This document shows, piece by piece, positions 37,100-49,404 of a stretch of DNA of 64,000 nt. Position numbers and translations under genes: made by a program. The notes under the pieces are model-generated. The model saw only the letters and a program-made list of their open reading frames with translations. It was not told where the DNA came from and searched no databases. Location of the stretch: NCBI GenBank assembly GCA_029721515.1, contig CM056561.1:19512635-19576634 (forward strand). Direction: 5' to 3'. This DNA comes from Synanceia verrucosa. Its lineage: Eukaryota; Chordata; Actinopteri; Perciformes; Synanceiidae. The number at the start of each line of letters is the position of its first letter. The stretch's first letter is position 1.

Positions 37100-39850
37100 T
37101 ACTGTAACTGTCAGCAGTCTTTGTTTCTTTTTTGCGCCACATACGTTTGAAACAATAGAACTGAACATGCAGAAATAGTAATAACAGCTTAATGTGGTGG
37201 TGGTGCTGGTGGGGTCAAACCTACAGTGTAGGAAAGTGTTAGTCATTGTGTGGGCCTTAAACACAGGGTTCCCCCTACATCAATGGCTAAAAGTCATGTA
37301 AGAATGTACTGTTGCATTCAGAGCCAGGCAATCTATGTATAGTATCTCAATACACACCATATATACGTGGAGTGCTCAGCTCTGTAGCTAGATAACCAGC
37401 ACCACTGACAATTAACAGGTAGGTTAGAGGTTTCTAACCTTTTCAGACAGCTTGAGGGCTTAGTGTGGATATAAGTTGAACTATGGTGGTTCTTCCTTTT
37501 CCAACATTGTTCCAGGTTTTTTTTAGATTTTTAGAGTAACAAATGAAAGTTTTTAGTAGAAAAACACCGAAATCTGAAAAGAAATATACATGATTGTGTC
37601 TTGCAGAGGTGTCTGGTGAGCCTGCAGATATTTCTTGAACCGTTTGTGCTTCCCAAACTAGGGGTCAGGATTCACCACACTGAAGCTCTGAGAAATTTCT
37701 GTTTTCTAGACCCAGGGAAGATTTAAAAACAATATCAGAGTTGCATTGTGTGACTTATGATTCATAACAATCACCACATTAATTTACACCACCTCAGTGT
37801 CAGGAGAAAGACTTAATTAACTAAAAATGGTGGAAACAGTTGAAACAGTCGCTGGGAAGCACACTGTGACTGTGAGAATAATGTAATGTAACAATTCAAA
37901 CACATTATGTGTGTTTAACACAAACGCAGCACCTTCAGACTTCAAATTGTTTCCCTCTTAAAGTTGGTGAAGGTATTGTGATGTAGAAATGTGTTTGTGA
38001 AGGTGTGAAAGTGAAAAGAATGGTTACAGTCTAGGCTTTGTTTGAAACAGGAAAGAGAGCAACACTGAGTCTTCTCCTGCGTGAACCTGAGCGCTCAGAT
38101 TCAATACAACAACACAGTGGACCAGGATAAGTTTTCACAAATGAGTAAGACGGCCTTTGTTGTGGTGCATCATGGAGAAAAGTGGGAAAACTAAAAATAA
38201 GCACTTTAGATGAAGCTTCAACATCAGTTCTGGTGAGACAGAGAGGCTCAGTCAGATACAACCTGTTAAACCTGGACTATTTAGAGGATTCATGCTTCGC
38301 TATGGAAACATCTTTTCATCAACCACAGTCTGGGCGTGCAAATAACCACAATGGAAATTATCTCTCATTCAAATTCAAAATATATTCTAATTGTTTATTG
38401 AGAGAATGCACATGCAGAGAATGTGCGATGATGGCTGGATTTCAATCAGGCCCTAATTAAAATTGAACATTGTTTTAGTTTAGCATAATTAGAGTTAGAA
38501 GCATAATTATCTTGTGTGGTTGGTTGCATACGGTTTGTAATATATGTGGAATCTGAAAGACATTTAGAATACTTTTTATTATCAGCAGCGTCGTGTTTTA
38601 AGATTTGGTTATTCTTCTTTTAGATGGGAGTTAAATCTTCTTTTATTCATGTAGATATCTACAGGCAAATGTGACTTTTAAAGAACAAAATTAATTTTTC
38701 TGCTCTACTGAGCGATTTGATACCCATTTATCAGTTTTGAAGATTCCACAGCTGCCTTATAAAAAGCTTTGTATGCTGGAGCAGTTATCATAATAATAAT
38801 AATAATAATAATTTACAGTCACCATTTCTGTATTTTGTGTCCTATCAGATCTCCTTTGTTTCGTCACATGATGTGGTGAAAATAAATTGCACAATATCAA
38901 ATGCAAGCTTTAAGCGTACATGTAATGAACTAAACAGTATTTATGCTGGGCTCCTGCCTTCTCTGTTTTTGTTTTTGCTTCACAGATTTAAAACACGTCC
39001 TAACTTTTGAAAGCAAATATAACATATTTTCTTTCTCACAAATGAAAAGTTGAATTCATAAGAAATAAATTGCATCCTTGCTTGGTTCAGTATGGTCAGA
39101 GGTATTGCTGCTGCAGCCTCACTTGTTCTTGCACGACCAGTAGCTTATGGTGGCTAATGGTAGCTGACCTTAAAGAGGTATTGCAGCATAACGCTGTGTG
39201 ACACCGCTTTAAGCCATTTCTCTGCAATTGTGAAAATGTGGTGCGGAAATGAAGCATTGCACTGACGACCAAAATATGACCATCTTCAAGTGGTGTTGAG
39301 GTTGTAGTGCACATACTTTGTTAAGTGTTATTTTTCCGAAACATTCAAATATCCAGGCTTGGTATGAAACAGTTTTTGGTCATGCCCTTAACTTAACATA
39401 AATATAAAAAATCATAAGCATATTGGCTTCTTGTTTGCCACATTTAGTATCATGTCATTGCAGGAGTTTTAGGTACTGTATATCTGTCCACTAGCTTCCA
39501 ACCACATTTTTTGTCCCCACATAGCTCAGTTTTTTGTATTTGTGCACCTGTCCCCACAGATTTGAAAGGTTGGTACTTGAGTCAGAAATCACAAATCACT
39601 TAGACTCGACAGCGGTTGTTGCCTAGTGCTCAGTGGAGAGGAAAGTGTCAAGAAGACTTTTTCATTTCATGCAGTGAAGTGTATAAAGCTCGACTGATTT
39701 GCCACGAATGTACCTCTCCCCGTTTGTGTGTCCAGAAACTAAAATGCACACAGGATGTAATTTGTGCAACATGTACTGTGAAGTGGTCCATTTCCTGAAG
39801 CGTGTCAGCCATGTTCATCCAGGCAGGTCATAACTCAGAGTGCATCAAAA
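37100..39850. other. Intergenic DNA between wdr13 and gpr173
   Basis: AT-rich, with no supportable gene. An (ATA)n microsatellite is listed separately. Open frames here are short and lack recognisable domains. Confidence 0.5.
38789..38812. repeat. (ATA)n microsatellite
   Basis: About eight ATA units in an intergenic stretch. Confidence 0.9.
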
Positions 39851-39858
39851 GTAGAGTC

Positions 39859-39864
39859 TTTATT
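39859..39864 (-). terminator. gpr173: Distal poly(A) signal, gpr173
   Basis: TTTATT on the plus strand reads AATAAA on the minus strand. A proximal alternative is at 40,348-40,353. Confidence 0.35.
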
Positions 39865-40770
39865 GATGAGTGGACAAAAGAACCACCTCAGTTAAACTGT
39901 ACAGTTACAGAATATCATCTCGCGAAAGAATGCCAGACGTAAAAATGATGGACCTCAGTTCCCATCTCACTTCATCTTTCCATATCGGCATCTGTACAAG
40001 TTGTAATCCCCAGTCTTGAATCTATGAAATGCAGTGGAATGCATGCTAAGTATGCTGTGCAAGTGTCCACATTTAGAAAACCAACTGCACAAATATACAG
40101 TATCTATGCCTAACATACTGTAGGTCTGACATTTGTATTACATGAATCTTAATTTGGAGAGACAATTTGATGTACTCTAAGCCGGTTTCCTCACACCAAA
40201 CATGTCTGGGATCATATTCCAGCCTTTTGGTGTTACTGTGATTCAAGTCAGGGACACTCAAATGGTGACATTTATGCTGGGGGGGGGTAAATATAAGAGG
40301 GCCTGGTAACATTCAAGTTTTCTTCTCATTAAGTGCCACTTCATTTCTTTATTGTTTTGTATTCTGTTGAGAGCATAACAGTACCTTAAAAACATTCCCA
40401 AGATCATCATTTGCTAATGATTTTTTAAAACGACGTAATTTACATCATCGTTCAAGTCATTATATCATCTGGCTTGTTTGCGATGCACAAGTGTTGTTTT
40501 CTTAATTATTCGGTCCCCTTTTTCACAATCATCCATACAACACATTTGCTCGTACACGTAAAAAAAAAAAATCAGACAACATTTTCAGTTATGGAAATCC
40601 ATTTAAAGGATTCATTTCCATATGCTCAATTTTGCGTGATATTTTGAGACACCAAGATGAGGCTGCTTTAATATTGACTCAATATTACTGGAACCTATTA
40701 TATCATCATTATTTCTCTCATCTCGCTCCCTCCCTCGTCTCTTCTTTCTGTCTGCCTCTTCCTCTATCTC

Positions 40771-40773
40771 ACA

Positions 40774-40816
<43 letters not shown>
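40771..40816. repeat. (AC)n microsatellite
   Basis: About 22 AC units with one early interruption, probably within the gpr173 3' UTR. Confidence 0.95.
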
Positions 40817-40817
<1 letters not shown>

Positions 40818-41628
40818 TGCTATATAAAAACACACAAGCAGGAATTCACATTCCTGTACAGTCTGTACAATATGAAATCAAGTCATATTTCAAAATAGTG
40901 TCATCTGCGTAACATGGTATAGTTTACAAATAAAGGAAAACAGGCAATTTTTTTATGATACAAAGAAACCTGACACGCCCTAAAATCAAGTCCAAAAAAA
41001 TCAAGCATGTTAGGGGCTTCTTGGGTTCACAACAGCTATTTAAATGTATCCAAGGATATTGGGTCCATTTAGTATTCTGCAGTCTGCTTAGAATTACATG
41101 AAAAGGCGTCCGGGGTGGTCCATCAAACCATTCAGACCCTTTTGAGTTCCTTGATGTGTTTCAGAGTTAGTAATGCTCTGATCAACACTTTCTATTTGCA
41201 CATTTTCTTCAAGGATTTCAACCCTCCGTGTGTCTGTTTTTGTGCCTTGTGTGACACAGAAACTCGCAGTTGAAAGTTCTGGGGCATTTCCCATTGAAAT
41301 AAGGCAACATTATTTTAAAATGGCATCTGTCACACTTCGTTAGAACGGTGATAGTTGTGATCTTTCCCACTTATTAATTATTCAGTACATCATCAGAAAT
41401 ACAAAGCATTAGCCAGGCATTTCTATTGCCCGGTTCAAACCTCTGCACCTCATACATTTATTCAAATATCAACATTCTTAATAAAATGACACTGTGTCTG
41501 CATTTGTTGGCGATTTTGTTGTGCAAAACAACAAAACAGACACTTAACCAAGGTGCGTTACATCACTTCTAGTCCCCAAATTCTTTTTTTAAAACCAGAA
41601 ACATTCTCCTCGTTGAGCTCGTATCTTA

Positions 41629-42837
41629 TCACATGATGCAGTAGGCCTCATCCTGGGGCAGGTGTTGTTTAGTCCTCCAGTAGGTGGGCAGGTGAGCTCG
41701 CAGCACTTTCCTCAGGTCCTCATTGAGCAGGAGACAGAAGATGGGGTTGACTCCGGCTTGGGCGAAGCTCATCCACACCGTGATGGAGAGGTACCTGTGA
41801 GGGATGGTGCAGGACTTGACGAACACCCTCCAGAAGCATGCCACGATGTACGGAGCCCAAAGGACCAGGAAGAGCAGGGTGATGGTGTAGAACATCCTGC
41901 CCAGCCTCCGCTCTGACCTCACCTCTTCCATCCCGAGCAGCCGCCGGTGTTGATTGTGTAAATTTTGCCTGATGCCCAACAGAGTGGGTGGCATGGGGCC
42001 ACGACCGAACCCCGCAATCCAGTTAGCAGCAGCTTGACCCGTGGCCCCGGGACCATGGAAGGTCCAGTTCTGGCTGATGGCCGGCACCAGCTGGACCGGT
42101 TTCATTTTGCGGTGCCTGTACTCAAACAGCAGCAACTTGGCATAGAAACCGTGAGTGGCTAGGACCACCACGGCCAACATGAGCATGAAGCCCAGAGTGT
42201 CGTTGGTCTTCAGGTAGCGGTGTTCAAAAATGCACTGATCCTCATCGCGGATGAACTTGTATGTCCCCACGTCGAAGACAGGCGGGAACGCCATGGCGAC
42301 GGCCAGAGTCCACACCATGCAAATGATGGCAGCGCAGGTCCAGATGGTCATGCGCTTGGCGTAGAATCGGTGGTGGGCGATGGCAAGGTAGCGGGTGACA
42401 GCCACGCAGAACAGCATGAAGGCAGCGTGAAAACAAAACAACACAGCCATGAACGCCACAACTTTACAACTCAGGGTGCTGTAAGTCCAAGCCGAGCTGT
42501 TGTGGACTGAAACCAGCACAAAGGGGAAGCAGGCGGCAGAGCGGACTGCGTCGGCAAGACACAGGTCGAGAAGAAAGAAGTAGGGAGCCTTGTGAAGTGT
42601 CCTGTCTCGTAGGACCAGCAGGGAGACCAAGAGGTTGCCTACGAGGCTGACGCAGATGATTAAACCCAAGAAGACCAGCTTAAAGTAGGCGGACACATCT
42701 GTGGCAGAGATTCCTCCACTGTTGCTACTGCCATCACTGCTGCTGCTGCCGCCGCCGCCTCTTGCCATTCCACTCTGCGAAGCCAGCACAGCCAGCAAAC
42801 TGCCCGGGCCATCGATGGCGAAGCTCTGGTTAGCCAT
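41629..42837 (-). CDS. gpr173: Probable G-protein coupled receptor 173 (SREB3)
   Basis: The coding region is uninterrupted: 402 aa from MANQSF to AYCIM. It belongs to the SREB family of class A orphan receptors expressed mainly in brain. Seven spans are visible (TM1 about 52-76, TM2 86-108, TM3 124-146, TM4 167-185, TM5 215-237, TM6 316-338, TM7 350-372). C124 and C202 are placed for the usual TM3-ECL2 disulfide. The DRY motif is TRY (148-150) and TM7 has NPIFC instead of NPxxY, both family traits. The third loop carries the SREB hallmark QNWTFHGPGATGQAAANW. FEYRHRKMKPVQ and the YC(I/V)M end fit GPR173 better than GPR85 or GPR27. The ATG at 42,837 was preferred to frames that extend further upstream because MAN starts all family members. 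The N-terminus is about 30 residues longer than in human and rich in Gly and Ser. A 5' UTR acceptor lies at 43,005. Confidence 0.95.
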   Translation of the reverse strand: MANQSFAIDGPGSLLAVLASQSGMARGGGGSSSSDGSSNSGGISATDVSAYFKLVFLGLIICVSLVGNLLVSLLVLRDRTLHKAPYFFLLDLCLADAVRSAACFPFVLVSVHNSSAWTYSTLSCKVVAFMAVLFCFHAAFMLFCVAVTRYLAIAHHRFYAKRMTIWTCAAIICMVWTLAVAMAFPPVFDVGTYKFIRDEDQCIFEHRYLKTNDTLGFMLMLAVVVLATHGFYAKLLLFEYRHRKMKPVQLVPAISQNWTFHGPGATGQAAANWIAGFGRGPMPPTLLGIRQNLHNQHRRLLGMEEVRSERRLGRMFYTITLLFLVLWAPYIVACFWRVFVKSCTIPHRYLSITVWMSFAQAGVNPIFCLLLNEDLRKVLRAHLPTYWRTKQHLPQDEAYCIM

Positions 42838-43005
42838 TCTATCGCCTTCCACGCGAGCCTGCCCGGTTCGGGCACTTTTACTAAACACTACTGATCCTCC
42901 TACAGCCGTCGTCTCCCGTGGCTCCCTCGTCTTTACAAGGAGAGGCCGTAAGGATCTTTTCTACACAACAGACTCATCTTTCCTCTTTGTCCACAACCTC
43001 ACCAC
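42838..43005 (-). other. gpr173: 5' UTR part of the gpr173 coding exon
   Basis: On the minus strand a TCTGTTCACAG|GTGG acceptor sits 168 nt before the ATG, implying at least one upstream non-coding exon, as in other SREB genes. The position of that exon is not clear; the CpG-bearing region near 44,330-44,930 is a candidate. Confidence 0.5.
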
Positions 43006-44956
43006 CTGTGAACAGAGACACACATTTTTTTGAGGAATGGAAAAAAAACAAGATGTCTGATGTGTTGGTAGCTCTAAATCTGTCCATTAAAACAGAAGTT
43101 TACATTTATAACAGCATGGATATGGAAGTGATGCGTTGGGCAACACAATGGAAATCTTTTGCCTTTCCTGTTTCTCTGAGGCTGGGATCACATCAGCGGC
43201 TCTACAGCATGCCAGCTCCTTGGCTCTCTCAGTAATTACCTTGCCCGTTGCTAAGATACAACAGCTCACATACTTTGTGCAAGTGTGGGTGTTTGAGTGA
43301 ATGCATGGGGGTGTGGGGGGGATGGATGGAGCAGACACAGTACAACCAGCGCTGGGCATGTCCAATGTGAGCAAAGAACATGTTATGCACCCTGCGTGCA
43401 TATGTGCGTGACAGTCAGTTAAAGAGCACAAGGGCGTAATCTGTACCATTCACAGCACATGACAAATGTGGGAATATAATGGCAGAGCAGGCGGCCATTT
43501 GTTTCCATGGGCCTACGAGGGTGAATTGAGTCAACAGGAGGAGGAAGTTATCATTGTGATTATCAGTCCAGCCTCAGTGCTTCATGCCTGTGATCAATCG
43601 TATTTAAAGAATGTGTTACGAAAAACATGAAAATTCAATAAAAATAACCCAACAAATTCAAGATGCAGCCTCTTTTTAAAAACTCATTCATAGGTGTGGG
43701 GTGCTAATAAAACATAGCTGTGCTTGTCTGGGTGGGCCTTTTCTATGTAGGCCATGAAACACAATATGATCTGCTGTAACTGTGCGCTTATTTTCCTCCA
43801 CATATACATAACAGCCACTCTGCCACCTTGACAAATATCATTTCACCTGATTAGATGGCTGCCATGTCAGCTAGGCCTGAAACACAGGCTGGAGTGGAAA
43901 AAAAAAACAGATGAACAGGTGTCAAAATCACCTCTGATGTGTGAGGAAGAGACAGAGATGATAACCTACCTTTCATCCCCTCATCTTTTTTTTTTTTGGA
44001 TGGTGGAGGTATCCGTTCTTCTCTCAAGGCAAAAAAACAGACACAAAACACGATCCCAGTCGCTTTGTTTCACTGTTTGTCAAACCGAGAGGAAAACACA
44101 TAATAAAGCCTCATGCTCCTGCTGTGCTCTCAAACAACACCTGTTATGCATAAATCCATCGATCAACATATATATATATATAAGAAAGATAAGAGGCAGA
44201 GGTTATCTAATAATAATCAACAGCTGATCAGACAATCCGGGGTGCCACATTTAAGAGATATGTACGGATGAAAAAACACGCACACACACACATATCCACC
44301 GCCTCCCTTTTTACAGCCTCACACGGAGGGATGCGTTCATTTGTGTCCGAATATCATCCGAGAAAACAGCTTTTTAGGTTGCATCACGTCGAAGATGGCT
44401 CTCCAGGAGGCTAGACACAAACGCGATGGAATAAAAAGCACATATCTGGTTGTGTTCACATATATCCAAATGATGTCAGATTTTCAATGCTTATAATAAC
44501 CCACCCACAAACGTTAGAGAGGAAAAAAGATCGCGCATCCCCTAAATGAATCGTCTTGGCATGTATATTGGTTAGTGGGACCAAGACAATTAGTCCACAC
44601 AGCCTCGATACGTCTCTTTTCCCATTTTTTGGTGTTAAAAACAAGCGATGTATTTACCCCGAACTGTTCATATGCAGTCTTTGTTTTGCTGTCCAGCGAA
44701 GGTGGACTACATTTTAATAGTCCACAGTATAAAAAAGAGCCTCCATGACAGAATAATATGCATTTCTGACAAATCCAGCGATGTCACGGGAGGACTGGCG
44801 TCACCAAGAGCTGTCGAAATCACGACGTGACGGGAGGAAAAGAAAAAGAAAAACAACGCGGCTGGATTAGGCGAATTATTCCTGAATAATCCCAATTATG
44901 GCTGCTTGCGAGGAGGCAGCTCGCACATTAGCGGAAACAGTCGGTTTTATTCGGGG

Positions 44957-45250
44957 AGAGGGGGAGAGAGAGAGAGAGAGAGAGAGATGGGGGAGAGAGA
45001 GAGAGACAAGAGGAGAGAGAGAGAGATGGGAGAGAGAGAGGAAAGAGGGAGGGAGAGAGAGGTAGAGAGGGAAGTAGAGAGAGAGAAGGGGAGGGAAAGA
45101 GAAGGGGAGAGAGAGGGGGGAGAGAAAGAGAGAGAGGTAGAGAGGAAATAGAGAGGTAGAGAGAGATAGATGAAAGAGGGGGGGAGGTAGAGAGAGATAG
45201 ATGAAAGAGGGGGGGAGGTAGAGAGAGATAGAGGGAAAAGGTAGAAGGGG
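44957..45250. repeat. Polypurine (GA)n tract with 31-bp minisatellite
   Basis: About 290 bp are almost pure purine on the plus strand: GA runs first, then a 31-bp unit starting GGTAGAGAGAGATAGATG at 45,155, 45,186 and 45,217 (about 2.7 copies). The 81-codon Arg/Glu frame through it is an artefact of composition. Confidence 0.9.
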
Positions 45251-45774
45251 GAGGCAGACCTGTGCAGTCAGTTATTGGGGGCTCTCTGAAAGCCTAATTG
45301 TTTTATTCTAAGGTCTCTGTGGCATCATGTAGCTCATATGATGCCGTCTGTTTTCTCACAGAGGAGCTCAGGCTGTAAACAGAGTACTATAACACTTCTA
45401 TTAGTCTCCTGCTGTCATCAGTGACAGACTGGACTGAGTGGACCTGAGGTCAGACATGAGGCCAGGGCAGCAGCAAGGAACTCTGGGTCCTCTGGAAGAA
45501 TATGACGTTGGGCCTCCTTTAAGTTTTTTTTAAGATGTTTTTGCCTTTGTTTGACTGGTATCGAACCCTGGACACAACAATAATGTAGGCTACGACCAGA
45601 CGACCAGACGTAGACGTTTCTACGTTTTCAAATTTGTCCTTCTGCTTTATAGTTTAAAGTTTGTAATTTGTACCGTATAATTTTTATATTTTTAATTTAA
45701 TGCTTGTAAATTTAAGGGGATCTGTTAACAGTAATGGAATATTAACTAAGAATCATTGTATATTCATGACTTTA

Positions 45775-46140
45775 GAATGAGCCTTTCATAGCTTCATGGA
45801 GGCCGCCATGTTGCTCCACCATATTTCTACAGTAGCCCAGAACGGTCAAACAAAACACAGGATCTAGAGAGAACCTTGTTTTTAAATTACCACCATAGTT
45901 CTCTGACCCACTTTGTGAAACTGGTGTAACATTATCAGTGACAGTGTTACTGCAGCCTTGTGTCACTCCTAAAGTAGTGTTATTACGGTTCTTATGGTAA
46001 TTATAACCTCTGAACAAGGCAACGCCGTCACACCTGTTCTGCTCTCTGTGGCTCTCAGTACAGCAGCTTTGGAAAGGGAGAGTCAGCACAGGGGTATCTC
46101 ACACCACACCATTAGATGCCAACAAATCCTACACACTGTA
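45775..46140. mobile_element. Possible interspersed repeat
   Basis: The blocks GAGGCCGCCATGTTGCTCC, TTTCTACAGTAGCCCAGAAC and GATGCCAACAAATCC resemble a frequent teleost interspersed repeat. Ends and class could not be fixed, so this is a resemblance call. Confidence 0.3.
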
Positions 46141-46448
46141 ACATTAGCATTAATATAGCAGCTAGCCTGTATTAGCTCTATAAAAATATTGTGGATTAAT
46201 GTGTATTTTAGCAGAGAATGAAGTCATTGAACCACAGAAGACAAAAACTATTTTAGTTTAGGTTCCCAAAATCTACTAAAGCATAGTTTATTTGAAAACT
46301 GCATAGTAGTTACTGTATGTCATTGTCATTTATCGATTCTCAGATACCTTTGAAAACCAAATACAATGTGTATTTGTCAGGTGGTTGGCTAAATGACTGA
46401 CTGTGACTCAGTCTGCTAGCTGTAGTACAACATATTGCCCTCTGGTCG

Positions 46449-46815
46449 TTTTAATATCCATCCATCCATTTTCTACCGTTTATCCTCATAGGGTCGTGGG
46501 GGGGCTGGAGCCTATCCCAGGTGTCTTAGGGGCGAGAGGCAGGGTATACCCTGGACAAGTCACCGGTTCAGTGCAGAGCACATAGAGACAGACAACCACT
46601 CACACTCACATTCACACCTACGGTCAATTTAAATTAGCCAGTTAACCTAATCCCCATGTATGTTTTTGGATGGTGGGAGGAAGCTGGAGTACCCGGAGAG
46701 AACCCACGCAGACACCTGGAGAACTTACAAACTACTGGGAATCGTACCCGGTACTTTCTTGCTGTGAGGCGACAGTGCCAACCACTACACCACCGTGCCG
46801 CCCCCATTTTAATAT
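46449..46815 (-). mobile_element. tRNA-derived SINE with intact target-site duplications
   Basis: Read on the minus strand, the element (46,806 to 46,458) opens with GGGCGGCACGGTGGTG. It carries an A-box-like TGGTGTAGTGGTT (46,792-46,780) and a B-box-like GGTACGATTCC (46,748-46,738), the two parts of a pol III tRNA promoter. The body is followed by a tail of tandem GGAT units. Perfect 9-bp TTTTAATAT direct repeats flank it at 46,449-46,457 and 46,807-46,815, as expected for target-primed insertion. It is non-coding. Confidence 0.85.
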
Positions 46816-48300
46816 AAACTTTTAAATGTCCACTGTGTGTAGCTGAGAATATACAGTATGGTTGCTGTGTGTGCAGAATGTATTTTCATGGTTACTTTAC
46901 TTTTAGGAAGGAGTAAAGGATGGAGAAAAGAGTAAACCTCCTGCAGGTCTAGAAAAATAGTGACTTTCTCTTCAGCATGAGAGTCACAGATGTCATAGCA
47001 ACAGCTTTTTAAGTAATAATGGGTGGGACAGAATATGATAAACGTCTATGTAAGTGCAGGAAGTGTAATATTATTATTATTGTTTTTATTGTGGCTAGAA
47101 CCGGATCAGTTCATATGTTTTAAACTGCATGCATAATATGTGAGGAAAACAAATATTTTTTTTTTTAATTACCGTCTCATACTCTGACTGGCTGATTCAC
47201 CATCAAACTCTATATAAAATACCAAGTGGTTAAAGTAATATAAATTTTTGTATAATTTTATCTTTATATGATACCAGACAGCAGGGAGTAGACAGGACAT
47301 GAGGGATGCAACAAACATCCCCAAGGGGGAAAACATTTATGTCCCATAAACTGTTTTCCAGGGACAAGAGAGCTTGTCTGATAAGCAGCAGGCCTGCATT
47401 TAGTTTTAGGTTTAAAATAGAACGTGCAGATTTTGTGAGCTTGATGAATGATGCCTGTGATGGATCAAACAAAGCAATGGATGTCAATGGACAATGGGTG
47501 TCCTCAGTCTTTTACAGTGTTGTTTTCTTTCTGTCAAACATATAAGTGAAGTAAAAGCTGCAGTTTTCACTGTTTCAACTGTTTCTTGTGATGAAACAGC
47601 TCAGTTGGAACAAACTAAACTGCCCGACAGTGAAATCTCACTTAATGGAAAGAGCAAGTGAGAAAATACTCTGTAAACCTGCAGTTTGGTAATAATGTCA
47701 CAACACTCACTGAACCTCTTTTGAAATCACTGCTTAACACGGCTTTCAGTGGCGAATTGCTTAAAAAGGCATTCATTATTTCAAAGTGAACGTCTGTTGT
47801 AGAATTCACACTGATTATCCTCCTTGGGTCAGTTTTAAGACTGCTTAAATTTTTAATACATTCCACACTCAAGCTATGTGACCATCACACAAATTAATCA
47901 CTCCCACCCTTTTCCCCACACAGGTCCATGAAATGAGAGTGTGCTCTGATTAATAATTGTGCTTTAAAGCCAAATACATAATCCACATAATCCAGAGGAT
48001 ACCTGACATCCAAGGACGTTATGAAGTTAATACACAGATTGATTTAGCAGAAAAACACTGAAGCATTTCATATGACTCTTAAAGGCTCCCATGATCAAAA
48101 ATAAAAATGATATCTCATCAGTTTATCACGACTATAATCTAAAATACTCTCTGACATCTCATCATGTTGCATCTGAGGGGGGGTTTCCTGAGGATTGTCT
48201 TCTTAAAAAGACTGATCTCAGCTTACAATGGCCAGTGTGCTCTGTCCTCTGTGACACCATGGCTTCAGTGCAATGCATGACCTTTGGCTTCTATCTGCAG
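46816..48300. other. Intergenic DNA between the SINE and ppp1r3f
   Basis: AT-rich, with no supportable gene. Open frames such as 48,091-48,462 have no recognisable domain. Confidence 0.5.
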
Positions 48301-48309
48301 CTCATGTTA

Positions 48310-49404
48310 CCGTCTGTTTATTTCCACTTCAAGCAAAGCCGAACGCGCTTCAGAGAGACACTAGAGAAGCGAACGACTCAGATGTTATTTCTGTGGTGTG
48401 TCAGTCTGTGCTGCAGTGTCATTACTGAAACTGTTCAGCACATTTTTCTGCCATGCGCATGAAAAGACAAAAGAAATAAAGATGCACAGAAGTACAGGAT
48501 ATAGGACCACTTTTAATGGCAATACACTGCAAAAACTTTCATCACTTCAAACATGTCATTCAGTGCTTCTGTCCATCTGTGAGGTTGTCGGGGTAGTGCT
48601 ATAAAATTTTGCATTGTGCGACAACAACAGTGTGGGTTTACTAGTGACAACAGGAAGACTTATCAAATGAAGTGTGCAATAGAGAGGAATAAATATGTCA
48701 CCTTGGACATTTTCCACTTTAGCAGCATCCATTTTCAAACTGATGTTAGTCGTTTCTTTAGACATTAAGGCAAAAATGCTTCATATGACCACATTTTACT
48801 TTTGCATTTTGTAAACAAAATTCCATTTGTACAATAAGTCTCTTAAATGGCCCACTATGGCAATGTTTTCATCCTTCATTAAAGACATAACAACACATGG
48901 AATTCATGGCAGTGGGGTCAGACGACAACCTTAGCTACTGTACGCTCACAACAACAATGAAAACAAACAAGTGCATTATAGGACTGATTTGATAAATCAG
49001 AATATAACACCACATACACTATTTGACAAGAAAAAAGTAATTACAGACCACTTATAACACATTTCTAGTAATATATTGTGCTTTAAATGTGAGAGTGATC
49101 ACAATGTTGTTCAAAAAGGGTAAGATCTGACTACTCAATTCTATCCTTGTATGACAGAATGCATGAAAATATCGCCAGTATTTCATATAATTACTTTCTC
49201 CTTGCATTGAACTTTGTATGGAAACAGTCATAAGTTGTACCCTTCCATTTCATGAAAATAAATGGAATCTAAAAACTCACACAGTGATACACAACTTCTA
49301 CAGGACACTCATGTGTCTTTTTTTTTTTTAACTCGTTGGCTTATTTTGGAATCATGAAAAGGCACTTTGCTTGAGAACAGATCAGATGGATTTTTGTGGC
49401 AGAA
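48310..49404 (-). other. Presumed 3' UTR of the ppp1r3f-like gene
   Basis: AT-rich sequence beyond the stop with no other gene. The polyadenylation site is uncertain: minus-strand candidates are ATTAAA at 48,517-48,512 and AATAAA at 48,322-48,317. Confidence 0.35.

Larger units (their letters stand above)
36429..37100 (+). other. wdr13: Probable 3' UTR of wdr13
   Basis: An AATAAA lies only 11 nt after the stop (36,439-36,444), too close for use without a very short UTR. A more conventional signal is at 37,093-37,098. The alternating TG/CG tract at 36,578-36,647 falls between them. Confidence 0.45.
39855..41628 (-). other. gpr173: Probable long 3' UTR of gpr173
   Basis: No other gene is visible downstream of the gpr173 stop. 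Minus-strand AATAAA signals occur at 40,353-40,348 and 39,864-39,859. The long AC/GT run at 40,771-40,816 would lie inside the UTR. SREB receptor mRNAs usually have long UTRs. Confidence 0.4.
43010..46440. other. Region upstream of gpr173
   Basis: No coding gene is visible. It likely contains the gpr173 promoter and first exon. A short (TA)n run is at about 44,170-44,182, and the long purine tract and a TE-like segment are listed separately. Confidence 0.4.

Noticed and set aside
41662..43033. Plus-strand open frames opposite gpr173
   Set aside because: Antisense shadows of a conserved GPCR coding region.
44906..45151. 81-codon Arg/Glu-repeat frame
   Set aside because: Pure translation of the (GA)n purine tract; not evidence for a protein.
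48091..48462. 123-codon frame upstream of the ppp1r3f-like stop
   Set aside because: No domain, AT-rich, and likely in or near the 3' UTR of the minus-strand gene.
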